This document shows, piece by piece, positions 6,124 through 13,145 of a stretch of 13,145 nt of DNA. Within the stretch, counting starts at the first letter, position 1, and the number at the start of each line of letters is the position of its first letter. The notes beneath the pieces were generated by a model. That model made no database searches and was not told where the DNA came from. It saw nothing but the letters and a program-made list of their open reading frames with translations. The stretch comes from Proteobacteria bacterium UBA6920 (GTDB lineage Bacteria > Pseudomonadota > Gammaproteobacteria > SG8-11): positions 1 to 13,145 of the forward strand of contig DKAS01000179.1 of NCBI GenBank assembly GCA_002448875.1, written 5' to 3'. The translations under genes were made by a program, and so were the position numbers.

Positions 6124-8376
6124 TTACTTCACGGAGTAACTGGTCAACTCATCCACGGAATGAGACTTTGTAGTCGTATTGTCGAACGTGGCCACGACGG
6201 TTGTATCATTGGTATTCTTGATCATGCCGACATTGTCAGCGATAAACCAGGAAAAATCGATGGTGGCGTTTATGCTGGAACCGGCGTGAGAGGTATCCGG
6301 CACGCTGTAGAACATCGTGGCATCGATCCTGTTCACTTGCGCGAACTGGCCCGCGGGCACCGTCACCGTTTCCCGGCTCACGCCGGTCACCGTCAGCGTC
6401 GTTTTTTCCTGAAGTGCGTTGTCCTTCCGGGTGTAGGTTTCATAACTGTACGTGGTGTTGGCCGCCGGCGGCGGGCAGATGGGCAGGGGCGGCGTAACTA
6501 TCGTATAAGTATTGGCATCACCGGTCATCGCGAGGGCCGCGCCATTCGCCGTGAACGACAATTCCTGATCGTAGGCACTGCTGTAAGGAGAGGGCCCCCC
6601 GGGCGTATTGGTAGTCCCGCTGTCGGTGGTATGCAGGGTAACCACCGAGCCCTCATGCTTGCTGACCTGATCTTCGACCGTGCCGTCGGATGTCGACAAG
6701 ACGCTCCCGTCGAGCGTCGAGGAGGACGACGCCGCGTAGCGCCAACTGTCACCCACGGTAAACTTGACGCAGTTGGCCACGGTCGTGACCGGAGTCGGAT
6801 CCGCCTGCGCTGTGCCCGCCAGCGGATTGGCTTCCACGTACAGGTGTTTATCGCTGCGGGTGTAGACGATCAACTCGCCATCGGGACTGAGCGTGGCATC
6901 CGAGCCGGAATTCGCCAGCGCCTCTAGCTTGCCGTTGCTGACATCCTTGATATAGATCTTGCCGCCGGAGTGAAACGCGACGAAACGGCAGTCATCGGAA
7001 ACCGAGGGATAGCGCGTGCCGCCGGCGAGGGTGCTGCCATTGGCATCGGTGCTGACCAGGGTCGTGCGCTCCCGCTGCGGCTCCACCAGATACACGTCGG
7101 AAATGCCGTTGGTATCCCCATCGCTGTAACTGGCCACGGTATCGGCCACCACACAGGCGCCGTCGGCAGAAACGGCGAAAGACCGCGGATCGGCATTGGT
7201 CGCCACGCCATCACTGTTCACATCCGCGGTCGGCGCGTCGATGAGCATTGACTTGTTATTGTTGCGCCGGTCGTACAACCAGAGTTGCGCGCCGTTGACC
7301 GGACGATAGACGATCCAGTTGCCATCGGCGCTGATATGGGGCAGCCAGCCGTCGTCTACATGGATATACGACGGCCCCTCCACCGTTTGCCGCAACAGAA
7401 AAACGCCGGGCCCATCGTTGGTAATCGGGGCATCGGTGTAAAAGGTGACATAGGCGCCGTCCGCGGACAGGGTGGGATAAGAACTGAACTGGCTGAACTC
7501 CTGGCCATTGGTGTCGACGCTCAAGCGGGTTAGCGCGCCGCTGGTCAGGTCTTTGAGGAATACGTCGGATACTCCATTGGTATCGTTATCCACCAGATTG
7601 TCTGCCGGCGAGGCAAAAACCGCCAGCCGGCCGTCGCGGCTCAGGGCGGCAAAGGTAATGGCCGCATTGCCCACCACGCCGTTTTCCGTGGTGTTGACAT
7701 CCTTCAGTTCGCCGCTCACCAGATCCTTGACGAAAAACTTGGTGCTGTTGATTTTCGGATCGTAGCCCGGCAGCAGATTGGAGGCATAGGAGTGAAAACC
7801 CACCAGCCGGTTGCCCTGCGCAAACATGGCGATACCGCTCTGTTTGTCCCCCACCGCCCCCGCGGCATTGGTATCGACCTGTTCCGGGCGATAGACGATC
7901 TTATGGGTGATGGCCCCCGTGGGTACCAGCCGCAGGCTGACGTGGCCGGTGGCGCCGGACGTCAGCGGCTCGACCGCAACGCTGCCGCGGTACAATTCCT
8001 CGGTGGCCGCGCTGTCGGCGGAACCGGAGAGGGCCCGGCCCTGCACCGTCAGCGGTACGCCCGCCGGTACTTTGAATTTGGCGGTGGGATTCGCCAGCAG
8101 ATCAATCGTCGGCAAATCCTTTTCACTTTGCAGATTGCTGATGGTAATCAGCAATTGACTGACATTGGGCGGCAGCGTACTGCGATCGAGAGCGCCGGCC
8201 TGACTGGCCAGCATCTGCTTTTGCGTACCCAGGGAAATCTCCAGAGTTGCTTCTCCCGTCGCCCCCTGGTTACCGCTGCCGCAGGCGGCCAGCAGCCAGG
8301 CCAGCAACATCACCGGAATTTTACGTATGCCCGGTCCACAGCGACCGCGAATCTCGCCAGCTACCCCGTCCTGCAC
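6124..8376 (-). CDS. Large lipoprotein with WD40-like (PD40/TolB-type) beta-propeller repeats
   Basis: Start chosen at GTG 8376 because GAGAGG lies five bases upstream (8382-8387 on the plus strand) and because it gives a proper lipoprotein signal: basic n-region, VMLLAWLLAAC, lipobox LAAC with Cys at residue 32. The product is 750 residues. The open frame continues upstream to 8502, but that stretch shows no signal or domain. Residues about 39-150 are a beta-rich domain of unknown type. Residues about 160-525 contain repeated blades of the form LSxDGRxxxFxSxAxNLVxxDTNGxxDVFxxD, typical of PD40/TolB propellers, with Asp/Asn-rich DxDTNG loops that could bind calcium. Residues about 533-750 form a separate domain with a VTVPAGQFxxVxRID motif and a later W-x-(8)-VGMIKN-like stretch, resembling DUF3108-type endings. 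The protein is probably anchored in the outer membrane facing the periplasm or outside. Function unknown; no catalytic motif seen. Confidence 0.8.
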   Translation of the reverse strand: MQDGVAGEIRGRCGPGIRKIPVMLLAWLLAACGSGNQGATGEATLEISLGTQKQMLASQAGALDRSTLPPNVSQLLITISNLQSEKDLPTIDLLANPTAKFKVPAGVPLTVQGRALSGSADSAATEELYRGSVAVEPLTSGATGHVSLRLVPTGAITHKIVYRPEQVDTNAAGAVGDKQSGIAMFAQGNRLVGFHSYASNLLPGYDPKINSTKFFVKDLVSGELKDVNTTENGVVGNAAITFAALSRDGRLAVFASPADNLVDNDTNGVSDVFLKDLTSGALTRLSVDTNGQEFSQFSSYPTLSADGAYVTFYTDAPITNDGPGVFLLRQTVEGPSYIHVDDGWLPHISADGNWIVYRPVNGAQLWLYDRRNNNKSMLIDAPTADVNSDGVATNADPRSFAVSADGACVVADTVASYSDGDTNGISDVYLVEPQRERTTLVSTDANGSTLAGGTRYPSVSDDCRFVAFHSGGKIYIKDVSNGKLEALANSGSDATLSPDGELIVYTRSDKHLYVEANPLAGTAQADPTPVTTVANCVKFTVGDSWRYAASSSSTLDGSVLSTSDGTVEDQVSKHEGSVVTLHTTDSGTTNTPGGPSPYSSAYDQELSFTANGAALAMTGDANTYTIVTPPLPICPPPAANTTYSYETYTRKDNALQEKTTLTVTGVSRETVTVPAGQFAQVNRIDATMFYSVPDTSHAGSSINATIDFSWFIADNVGMIKNTNDTTVVATFDNTTTKSHSVDELTSYSVK

Positions 8377-8550
8377 GACTACCTCTCTTTTTCCATGGAA
8401 TAGATACCGCCCGTTTCCCGTCCTTACCGACCCGCGAGGGCGGATCATCTGGCGTATGCAACAGGTCTCGAACAATGGAATACAACATCCGTAGGGTGCC
8501 ACTGCGGGACTTACTTTGGACTTATTTTTTGGGATGTATTCACAGACGCG

Positions 8551-8584
8551 CGCGCCACTGCCGACAACCTGAGGCAGTGACGCG
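8551..8584 (-). terminator. Hairpin downstream of the receiver-domain gene
   Basis: CACTGCC (8556-8562) pairs with GGCAGTG (8573-8579), extended across one mismatch by CGCG (8551-8554) and CGCG (8581-8584). It starts 34 bases after the stop of the minus-strand receiver gene and precedes the leader of the lipoprotein gene. No T run follows on the minus strand, so termination strength is uncertain. The remaining 8377-8550 sequence should carry the lipoprotein promoter, but no clear -35/-10 pair stands out. Confidence 0.5.
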
Positions 8585-8617
8585 GCCGAGAGTTATGGTA
8601 AATTTGCGGAAATATGC

Positions 8618-9028
8618 TCAGCGGCTGCCCGTGGCGAGATATTCCACGACCCCGCCCGTATAGCCGGGAATCCATTTGCCGAGAACCTCCCCCAGGCTGG
8701 CGGCCGTCGCCGGCGCGTAGACCAAATCGTTGATCCCGGCCAGGGCATATTCGTAGGCCTGCTTGGTGTCATAGCCGGCCACCATGGCGAGGATGGGCAA
8801 CTGTGCCTTGGAGCGGATCTCCCGAATGCGTTTGGCGGCGTCGACGCCGTTGAGCAAGGGAATATGCGGGTTGAGTATCACCACGTCGAAGGCGTCGCGC
8901 TGCAGCACTTCCACCGCCAGCAGGCCATTGACCACCGACTCCATCTCGCAGCCCAGCTGGCCCAGCACCTTGCGCAGTTCATAGCGGCGGATGATGTTGT
9001 TTTCGATGAGCAGCACTTTTGTGATCAT
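8618..9028 (-). CDS. Degenerate (pseudo-) receiver domain protein, stand-alone
   Basis: A 136-residue protein starting at ATG 9028, with AAGGAG five bases upstream; a GTG at 9034 overlaps that ribosome site and is rejected. The fold is that of a CheY/REC receiver: VLLIENN at 5-11, VVILNPHIPLLNG at 49-61, LPILAMVAGYD at 77-87 and NDLVYAPAT at 100-108. The residues needed for phosphorylation are all changed: the phospho-acceptor Asp is N53, the second acidic-pocket residue is N10 (E9 remains), the Thr/Ser switch is V83 and the conserved Lys is A105. It should not be phosphorylated by a histidine kinase and more likely acts as a fixed binding domain. There is no output domain and no kinase in the window. 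It is divergent from the peroxidase gene across 109 bases. Confidence 0.85.
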   Translation of the reverse strand: MITKVLLIENNIIRRYELRKVLGQLGCEMESVVNGLLAVEVLQRDAFDVVILNPHIPLLNGVDAAKRIREIRSKAQLPILAMVAGYDTKQAYEYALAGINDLVYAPATAASLGEVLGKWIPGYTGGVVEYLATGSR

Positions 9029-9042
9029 GGTCACTCCTTACG

Positions 9043-9055
9043 CGGGGAAACCCCG
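9043..9055 (-). promoter_or_regulatory. Small hairpin in the leader of the receiver gene
   Basis: CGGGG-AAA-CCCCG is a perfect 5-base-pair hairpin ending about 4 bases before the AAGGAG ribosome site of the receiver gene. It could affect translation start or mRNA stability, but it is too short to claim a function. Confidence 0.3.
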
Positions 9056-9068
9056 GGACAGTTTTACA

Positions 9069-9098
9069 TTGACCAGGCGGTGAGACTTGGTCTATGAC
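9069..9098 (+). promoter_or_regulatory. Candidate promoter of the di-heme peroxidase gene
   Basis: TTGACC at 9069-9074 and TATGAC at 9093-9098 are separated by 18 bases, about 40 bases upstream of the peroxidase ATG. The -35 is strong and the -10 moderate. It overlaps the leader of the divergent receiver gene. Confidence 0.35.
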
Positions 9099-9101
9099 TG
9101 G

Positions 9102-9129
9102 ATTAATATGATGGCAGCTTGTATGACAA
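9102..9129 (-). promoter_or_regulatory. Candidate promoter of the receiver gene
   Basis: Reading the minus strand, TTGTCA (complement of 9124-9129) and ATTAAT (9102-9107) are separated by 16 bases. Transcription would begin about 70 bases upstream of the receiver start codon. It lies next to the peroxidase promoter candidate, so one bound regulator could affect both. Confidence 0.35.
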
Positions 9130-9137
9130 GATAATAT

Positions 9138-10412
9138 ATGTGGCATCACAGTTCGAATTTGAACCAGGTGGAAAACCACGAACTTCCTTCCCCTCCAACC
9201 CGAGTTCAACTCTGGTTTTTGCTCGTGTTTGCCCTCGGCGGCGGATTACCGCTGACCCACGCCGCCGATGCGCCCGACCTGTCACCGCAGCAAACCCTGG
9301 GCCGTCGCCTGTTCACCGATACCCGTCTGTCGCTGCATGACAACCTGTCTTGCGCCGGTTGTCACGGCCTGAGCGCCAGCCAGGCTGCGGCCTGGCAACG
9401 TCTGGGCATCGCCGGGTTCGCCGATCCACGCAATGTCGACACCGGCAGCGCCGTATCCACGGCGTCCGCCCCGGGCAGGCATGGGCACCTCAATGCCCCC
9501 GGTCTGGCTTACGCCGCCTACATCCCGCCCCTGCGTTTCGACACCAGGAAACGCCGCTGGACCGGTGGTCTATTCTGGAACGGGCGCGCCTCCAGCCTGG
9601 AAGACCAGGCCACCGAACCGCTGTTCAATGCCGAAGAACTGGCACTGCCCGACCCGGAAGCGCTGCTGCGGCGTTTGCAGACGGACAGCTTCTATGTCCA
9701 GATGTTTCGCCGCCTGTATGACCTGGACATTTCGCCCGCGGCAACGGCTCAACCCGTGTCTGACCTGAGCCCGCGCCTGCTGGCCGCGGTCGGTTCAGCC
9801 CTGGCCAGATTCGAGCGCAGCGCCCTGTTCCAGCCGTTCACCGCGAAATTCGATTTCGTCCTCGCCGGTCTCAGCGAATTTTCGCCGGAGGAAAGCCAGG
9901 GGTTCGCCCTGTTCAAAGGCAAGGCCAAATGCGCACGCTGTCACAGTGTCACGGCCACCGGCGGCGGCAAAGATCTGAAACCGCCACTTTTTACCGATTA
10001 TTCCTATGCCAATATCGGCATACCCCAAAACAAGTTTATCCCCGGCAATCCACCTACGGATGTCGGATTGTTTGCCGTGACCGGCAACCCGCAGGACCGC
10101 GGCAAACACCGGGTGATGACCCTGCGCAACGTCGCGCTGACGCCACCCTATGGCCATAACGGTTTTTTCGCCAATCTGCGTGAAATCATCTACTTCTACA
10201 ATACCCGGGACCAGACGCCGCAGGGCTGGGGCGCGGCTGAGTTCCCGCAAACGGTCAACCGCAACGATACCGGCGACCTGCGCCTGACGGGCGAGGAAGA
10301 ACAGGCGCTGCTGGCCTTTCTGCAAACCCTGACCGACGGCTATCCGCAATGGGGCGGCGACCCGGCGATCCCCGCGCCAACACCGTCGCCGTACGCGCAA
10401 CCTGCACTATAA
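9138..10412 (+). CDS. Di-heme cytochrome c peroxidase / MauG-family protein
   Basis: A 424-residue protein with two CXXCH heme sites, CAGCH at 72-76 and CARCH at 265-269, as in bacterial di-heme peroxidases and MauG-like enzymes of the periplasm. Family motifs are visible: LGRRLFxDxRLS before heme 1, GLFWNGRASSLEDQATEPL (144-162, MauG/CCP-like), and TLRNVALTPPYGHNGFF (328-344) after heme 2. A hydrophobic segment at about 24-42 ending in THAADA is a likely signal peptide, but it is preceded by about 20 polar residues, so the real start may be the GTG at codon 11. The ribosome site of the ATG is weak. Such proteins reduce peroxide using electrons from a small cytochrome, or oxidise a protein partner; the sequence does not say which. 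No aromatic-amine dehydrogenase gene is nearby. The gene ends with its own terminator. Confidence 0.92.
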   Translation: MWHHSSNLNQVENHELPSPPTRVQLWFLLVFALGGGLPLTHAADAPDLSPQQTLGRRLFTDTRLSLHDNLSCAGCHGLSASQAAAWQRLGIAGFADPRNVDTGSAVSTASAPGRHGHLNAPGLAYAAYIPPLRFDTRKRRWTGGLFWNGRASSLEDQATEPLFNAEELALPDPEALLRRLQTDSFYVQMFRRLYDLDISPAATAQPVSDLSPRLLAAVGSALARFERSALFQPFTAKFDFVLAGLSEFSPEESQGFALFKGKAKCARCHSVTATGGGKDLKPPLFTDYSYANIGIPQNKFIPGNPPTDVGLFAVTGNPQDRGKHRVMTLRNVALTPPYGHNGFFANLREIIYFYNTRDQTPQGWGAAEFPQTVNRNDTGDLRLTGEEEQALLAFLQTLTDGYPQWGGDPAIPAPTPSPYAQPAL

Positions 10413-10482
10413 AGTCGGCATGCCGGCATCCGATAACCCTAACTGACTGAAATCTGCAGCGCCGTGGCGCAGACGGCTGCGG

Positions 10483-10516
10483 AAAACTGCCCCATCCGTC
10501 CGAAGATGGGGGTTTT
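10483..10516 (+). terminator. Rho-independent terminator after the di-heme peroxidase gene
   Basis: CCCCATC (10490-10496) pairs with GATGGGG (10505-10511) around an 8-base loop, followed by GTTTT at 10512-10516. AAAAC upstream (10484-10488) can pair with that GTTTT, extending the stem. It stands between the peroxidase stop and the next gene's ribosome site, so the two genes are probably separate transcripts. It also argues against a start for the next gene at 10464. Confidence 0.85.
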
Positions 10517-10559
10517 ATCGCCCGCGGCCACGGCCCAACCAAGCTTTGAAGGCCTTATC

Positions 10560-13127
10560 ATGACGCGCGCACGCTCGATATTTTTCCTGCTAATTCTCAG
10601 TTGCCTGTTGCCAGCCTGCGAGGAGCAGCCGGTGAACATCAGCGTCAACATCAGCGCCACGGTGGCCGGCCGGCCGGCGGCCGGCGCCCGCATCGCCATC
10701 GACGGCAATGACATCGGCGTTACCGACGAAGAAGGCAAACTCAGCAAGAAAATTCAACGCCTGCGCTCGAGCAAGGTAAAAATATCCGCCCTGCTGAAAA
10801 CGGAAACGCTGAAAGCCAAACCCTGGGAAGATGAATTCACCATCGCCGCCAACGAAAAACGCGAGGGTGGAAGCTACGACGTCAACGTGGTGATGCAGAC
10901 CTTCATCACCATTGCCGCGCAAGCCAATGGCGCGCCGCTGGCTAATGCCGGCATCCGTCTGGGCGACAAGGCTCTGGGCACCACCGGCAAGGACGGCAAC
11001 TATGAATACGTTTTCAGTGCCTGGCCGGAAGGAGCCGACCAGGTGCAGATCAGCAAGGCCGGTTACATCACGGCGCAGCTGGCGGTACAGCCGCAGCCCG
11101 GCGCCACCTTCAGCACCAGCCTGGTGGAACAGGCCGTGGTGCGGATCAGCGCCAGCAGCGAGCAATACGGGCGCATGGCGCCCCTGGCCGGCGCCAGAGT
11201 GCTGCTGGACGACCAGGAACTGGGCACCACCGACGAGCGCGGCAAATTCACTTACCTGCATTTCGGCACCCACGGCGGCACCGCGCAGCTGAAAATCGTC
11301 GCCGCGGGCCAGATACCGCCGGTAGTCGAAGATAATTTCGTTTTGACCGGGCCCCACGACAGCAAGCTGCGGTTTTACCCGGCGACCGCCGCACCACTGC
11401 GCGTGGGGATTTACGACTTCACTGGCAAAGCCGAGGCACCGGGCCAGCAAAATGTCGTGGCCGACATTCAGTCGGCGTTCACCCAGTTCCTGTTCCGCGC
11501 CAACAAGGGCTTTCAACCGGTGCCCGGTGACGCTCTGCACCTGATCATTGAAGAATCCGGCCAGCCCCTGGACACGCTGCTGAGCGCGGGCTGGGAAGCA
11601 ACGAGCCTGCGTGACGATCTCGACATCCTGGTCGCCGGCAATGTAGTTGCCGACGGCGGCGGATTTCTTATCGAAACCCGTTTCCACCGCTTTGACGGCA
11701 AGCTGCTGTTCGGCCATATCGCCCGCGCGGCCAGCGGCCGCACCGCCGACATCAGTCGCGCGGTGGCGGAAATCATCAGCAATCTGCAAAATCGCTTTCC
11801 CCTGGCGGGAACCATCACCGGCGTCGATTCCGATGGCGTGCGGATCAATCTTGGGACCGACAGTTTCCCGATTTCGGCCAAGGACTACTTCGCGGTGTAT
11901 TCCATGATCAAGGACAGCAGCGGCCTTGTTACCGGATCGCGCATGGTCGGTGCCCTGCAAACGAAATCCGTCGGTCGCGAGTCTTCGCTGCTCACCCTCA
12001 GCGGCATCAAGAAAGGCGACTCGATCAAGCCCGGCGATATGGCGGTACGCATTGATCTGAGCATGCAGGATCTGCGCAGCTACGCCACCTTGCGCATCAG
12101 CAATGACACCGGTGGCGGCGTACCGCTGTCGCAGGTCAACGTCTTCATGGATGGTGTCTGGATAGGTCAGAGCAAGAACGACGGCAAGATCAACGCCCCC
12201 GCCAAACGCGGCACGCCCACCACCATCATCCTCACGCATCCGGGATTCAAGCTGGTAAAAACGTCAGTTACGCCGAAACTGCCCGGCCAGGAGGTCAAGC
12301 TGGCCATGCAGCAACTGATGTCGCGGCTGCAGGTCAGCTCGGAACCGGCGGGAGCCAAGGTCTACGTGGACGGCACCGCCATCGGCACCACCCCCATGGG
12401 CGCGGCGGTAGCGGTGGCGACAGGTTTTCACCTGATCAAGCTGGACGACGGCGAAACCAGCTTCCCGTGGAGCGGTATTCGTGAATTTGGCAGCGACGGC
12501 GTGATGCTGACCGACAAGGCCAAGATCACGCTGCTGCCTGATCTGCGAAAAGTGGCCGCGAAGCAACTGCAATCCGCGAAGCCCGACGCAGCCGTCAGCA
12601 CCTATCAAAGCAGCACCGTGGAGCACCCCGACTATATCGCCATCCGCAGCGCGCTGGCCGAACACCTGCTGGACCGCAACAAGGACGCCGACGGCGCGAT
12701 CAAGGAAATCGAGCATTTGCTGTCGGCGCGGAGAATCGACCATATCGTCAACAAGACCTACAACAGTGTATTTATCATTTTCGGTCGCGCCTACAGCGCC
12801 AAGGCCGCCGTCGTCAAAGACAACAGCGCCGAGGCCGCGCTCTACTACCTGAAAGCGGTGGAAGCCTTGACCCGCGCCCGCGACAGCGCCGACTACTTTC
12901 CAGCAGCCGAACGCGCCGCCTTGTCCCACGACGCCTATTTCCACCTGGCCATGGCGCGGCACCAACTGCATTTACTGCGCCCCGACGCCAAGTCATACTA
13001 TGCAGCGCAGCTTGCCTGGCAGGAATATCTCGACGCCTTCCCCGAGAAGCTCAAGAATGAAGACCGCTTCGCCAAGGCGAAGCAATCCGCCTACTCCCTG
13101 CGCGAGGAACTCAAACCCGCCTCCTGA
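10560..13127 (+). CDS. Large lipoprotein with PEGA/carboxypeptidase-regulatory-like repeats, a central CsgG-like domain and a helical C-terminus
   Basis: The start is ATG 10560 with GAAGG at 10548-10552. The product is 855 residues. The signal MTRARSIFFLLILSCLLPAC ends in lipobox LPAC with Cys20; Glu21-Glu22 follow, with no Asp at +2, which fits the outer membrane. Three beta-sandwich repeats (about 24-62, 114-152 and 192-233) share the motif (I/L)xDxxxLGTTDExGK and resemble carboxypeptidase-regulatory or PEGA-type units. Residues about 279-430 start with PLRVGIYDFTGK and alternate strands and helices, somewhat like CsgG/FlgO-type lipoprotein domains; this match is weak. Two more repeats follow (511-547 and 590-625), the last a clear PEGA domain (VSSEPAGAKVYVDGTAIGTTPMG). 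Residues about 645-855 are helical, with TPR-like pairs. There is no transmembrane segment beyond the signal. I infer a periplasmic or outer-membrane scaffold, function unknown. A longer reading from 10464 would bury the lipoprotein signal and is rejected. Confidence 0.8.
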   Translation: MTRARSIFFLLILSCLLPACEEQPVNISVNISATVAGRPAAGARIAIDGNDIGVTDEEGKLSKKIQRLRSSKVKISALLKTETLKAKPWEDEFTIAANEKREGGSYDVNVVMQTFITIAAQANGAPLANAGIRLGDKALGTTGKDGNYEYVFSAWPEGADQVQISKAGYITAQLAVQPQPGATFSTSLVEQAVVRISASSEQYGRMAPLAGARVLLDDQELGTTDERGKFTYLHFGTHGGTAQLKIVAAGQIPPVVEDNFVLTGPHDSKLRFYPATAAPLRVGIYDFTGKAEAPGQQNVVADIQSAFTQFLFRANKGFQPVPGDALHLIIEESGQPLDTLLSAGWEATSLRDDLDILVAGNVVADGGGFLIETRFHRFDGKLLFGHIARAASGRTADISRAVAEIISNLQNRFPLAGTITGVDSDGVRINLGTDSFPISAKDYFAVYSMIKDSSGLVTGSRMVGALQTKSVGRESSLLTLSGIKKGDSIKPGDMAVRIDLSMQDLRSYATLRISNDTGGGVPLSQVNVFMDGVWIGQSKNDGKINAPAKRGTPTTIILTHPGFKLVKTSVTPKLPGQEVKLAMQQLMSRLQVSSEPAGAKVYVDGTAIGTTPMGAAVAVATGFHLIKLDDGETSFPWSGIREFGSDGVMLTDKAKITLLPDLRKVAAKQLQSAKPDAAVSTYQSSTVEHPDYIAIRSALAEHLLDRNKDADGAIKEIEHLLSARRIDHIVNKTYNSVFIIFGRAYSAKAAVVKDNSAEAALYYLKAVEALTRARDSADYFPAAERAALSHDAYFHLAMARHQLHLLRPDAKSYYAAQLAWQEYLDAFPEKLKNEDRFAKAKQSAYSLREELKPAS

Positions 13128-13145
13128 CGGCGGTTACCAATCGTA

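Noticed and set aside
5797..6927. Plus-strand open frame of 376 codons across the arfB start and lipoprotein end
   Set aside because: It overlaps two better-supported minus-strand genes, is Arg/Gly/His-rich and shows no domain.
8377..8502. Upstream extension of the propeller lipoprotein to base 8502
   Set aside because: It would place 42 residues before the lipoprotein signal, and a good ribosome site precedes GTG 8376.
9138..10412. Call of mauG for the peroxidase gene
   Set aside because: MauG works with methylamine dehydrogenase genes, none of which are here; family-level naming is all the sequence supports.
10464..10559. Upstream extension of the PEGA lipoprotein to base 10464
   Set aside because: It runs through an intrinsic terminator and would bury the signal peptide; ATG 10560 has GAAGG at proper spacing.
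10590..12239. Minus-strand open frame of 549 codons opposite the last lipoprotein
   Set aside because: Composition is rich in Gly, Ala, Arg, His and Asp as expected for a shadow; the plus frame has a lipobox, ribosome site and PEGA motifs.

Overview
This is a GC-rich bacterial window, most likely from a Gram-negative proteobacterium. The evidence is two Sec/lipobox lipoproteins, periplasmic c-type cytochromes, a b561-type membrane cytochrome, a Fur-type operator and an ArfB ribosome-rescue factor. I cannot place it to genus. Most of the coding capacity is for envelope, surface or electron-transfer proteins. I see no RNA gene, CRISPR array, transposase or integrase.

Layout. Bases 1-2257 (+) carry the 3' part of a Cys-rich exported repeat protein. 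Its left end is odd: it starts in the catalytic motif of diaminopimelate epimerase (DapF), passes into an autotransporter-type beta-strand repeat, then enters the middle of an InlB-like repeat. Bases 2375-2983 (+) encode a four-helix cytochrome b561, followed by a strong intrinsic terminator. A perfect 7-1-7 Fur operator (3161-3175) precedes 3226-5184 (+), a fusion of a periplasmic cytochrome c with an FTR1-type iron permease. arfB (5439-5855) lies on the opposite strand and converges on it. Next on the minus strand are a beta-propeller lipoprotein (6124-8376) and a small receiver-domain protein (8618-9028) that has lost the phosphorylation residues. Divergent from the receiver gene is a di-heme cytochrome c peroxidase/MauG-type protein (9138-10412, +). 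It ends in an intrinsic terminator and is followed by a second large lipoprotein (10560-13127, +) with PEGA-like repeats around a central domain and a helical C-terminus.

How the genes may fit together. The best-supported functional unit is Fur-controlled iron uptake by the cytochrome c-FTR1 fusion. The neighbouring b561 could pass electrons to periplasmic redox partners, but the terminator between them argues against one operon. The receiver/peroxidase pair shares a 109-base divergent control region, so co-regulation is possible but unproven. The two lipoproteins and the repeat protein are envelope proteins of unknown role. Most genes appear to be independent transcription units.

Most unusual points: the mosaic 5' end of the first gene (an assembly join or a real recombinant), the fully degenerate receiver domain, the Fur box on the heme-linked iron permease, and the five-repeat architecture of the last lipoprotein.
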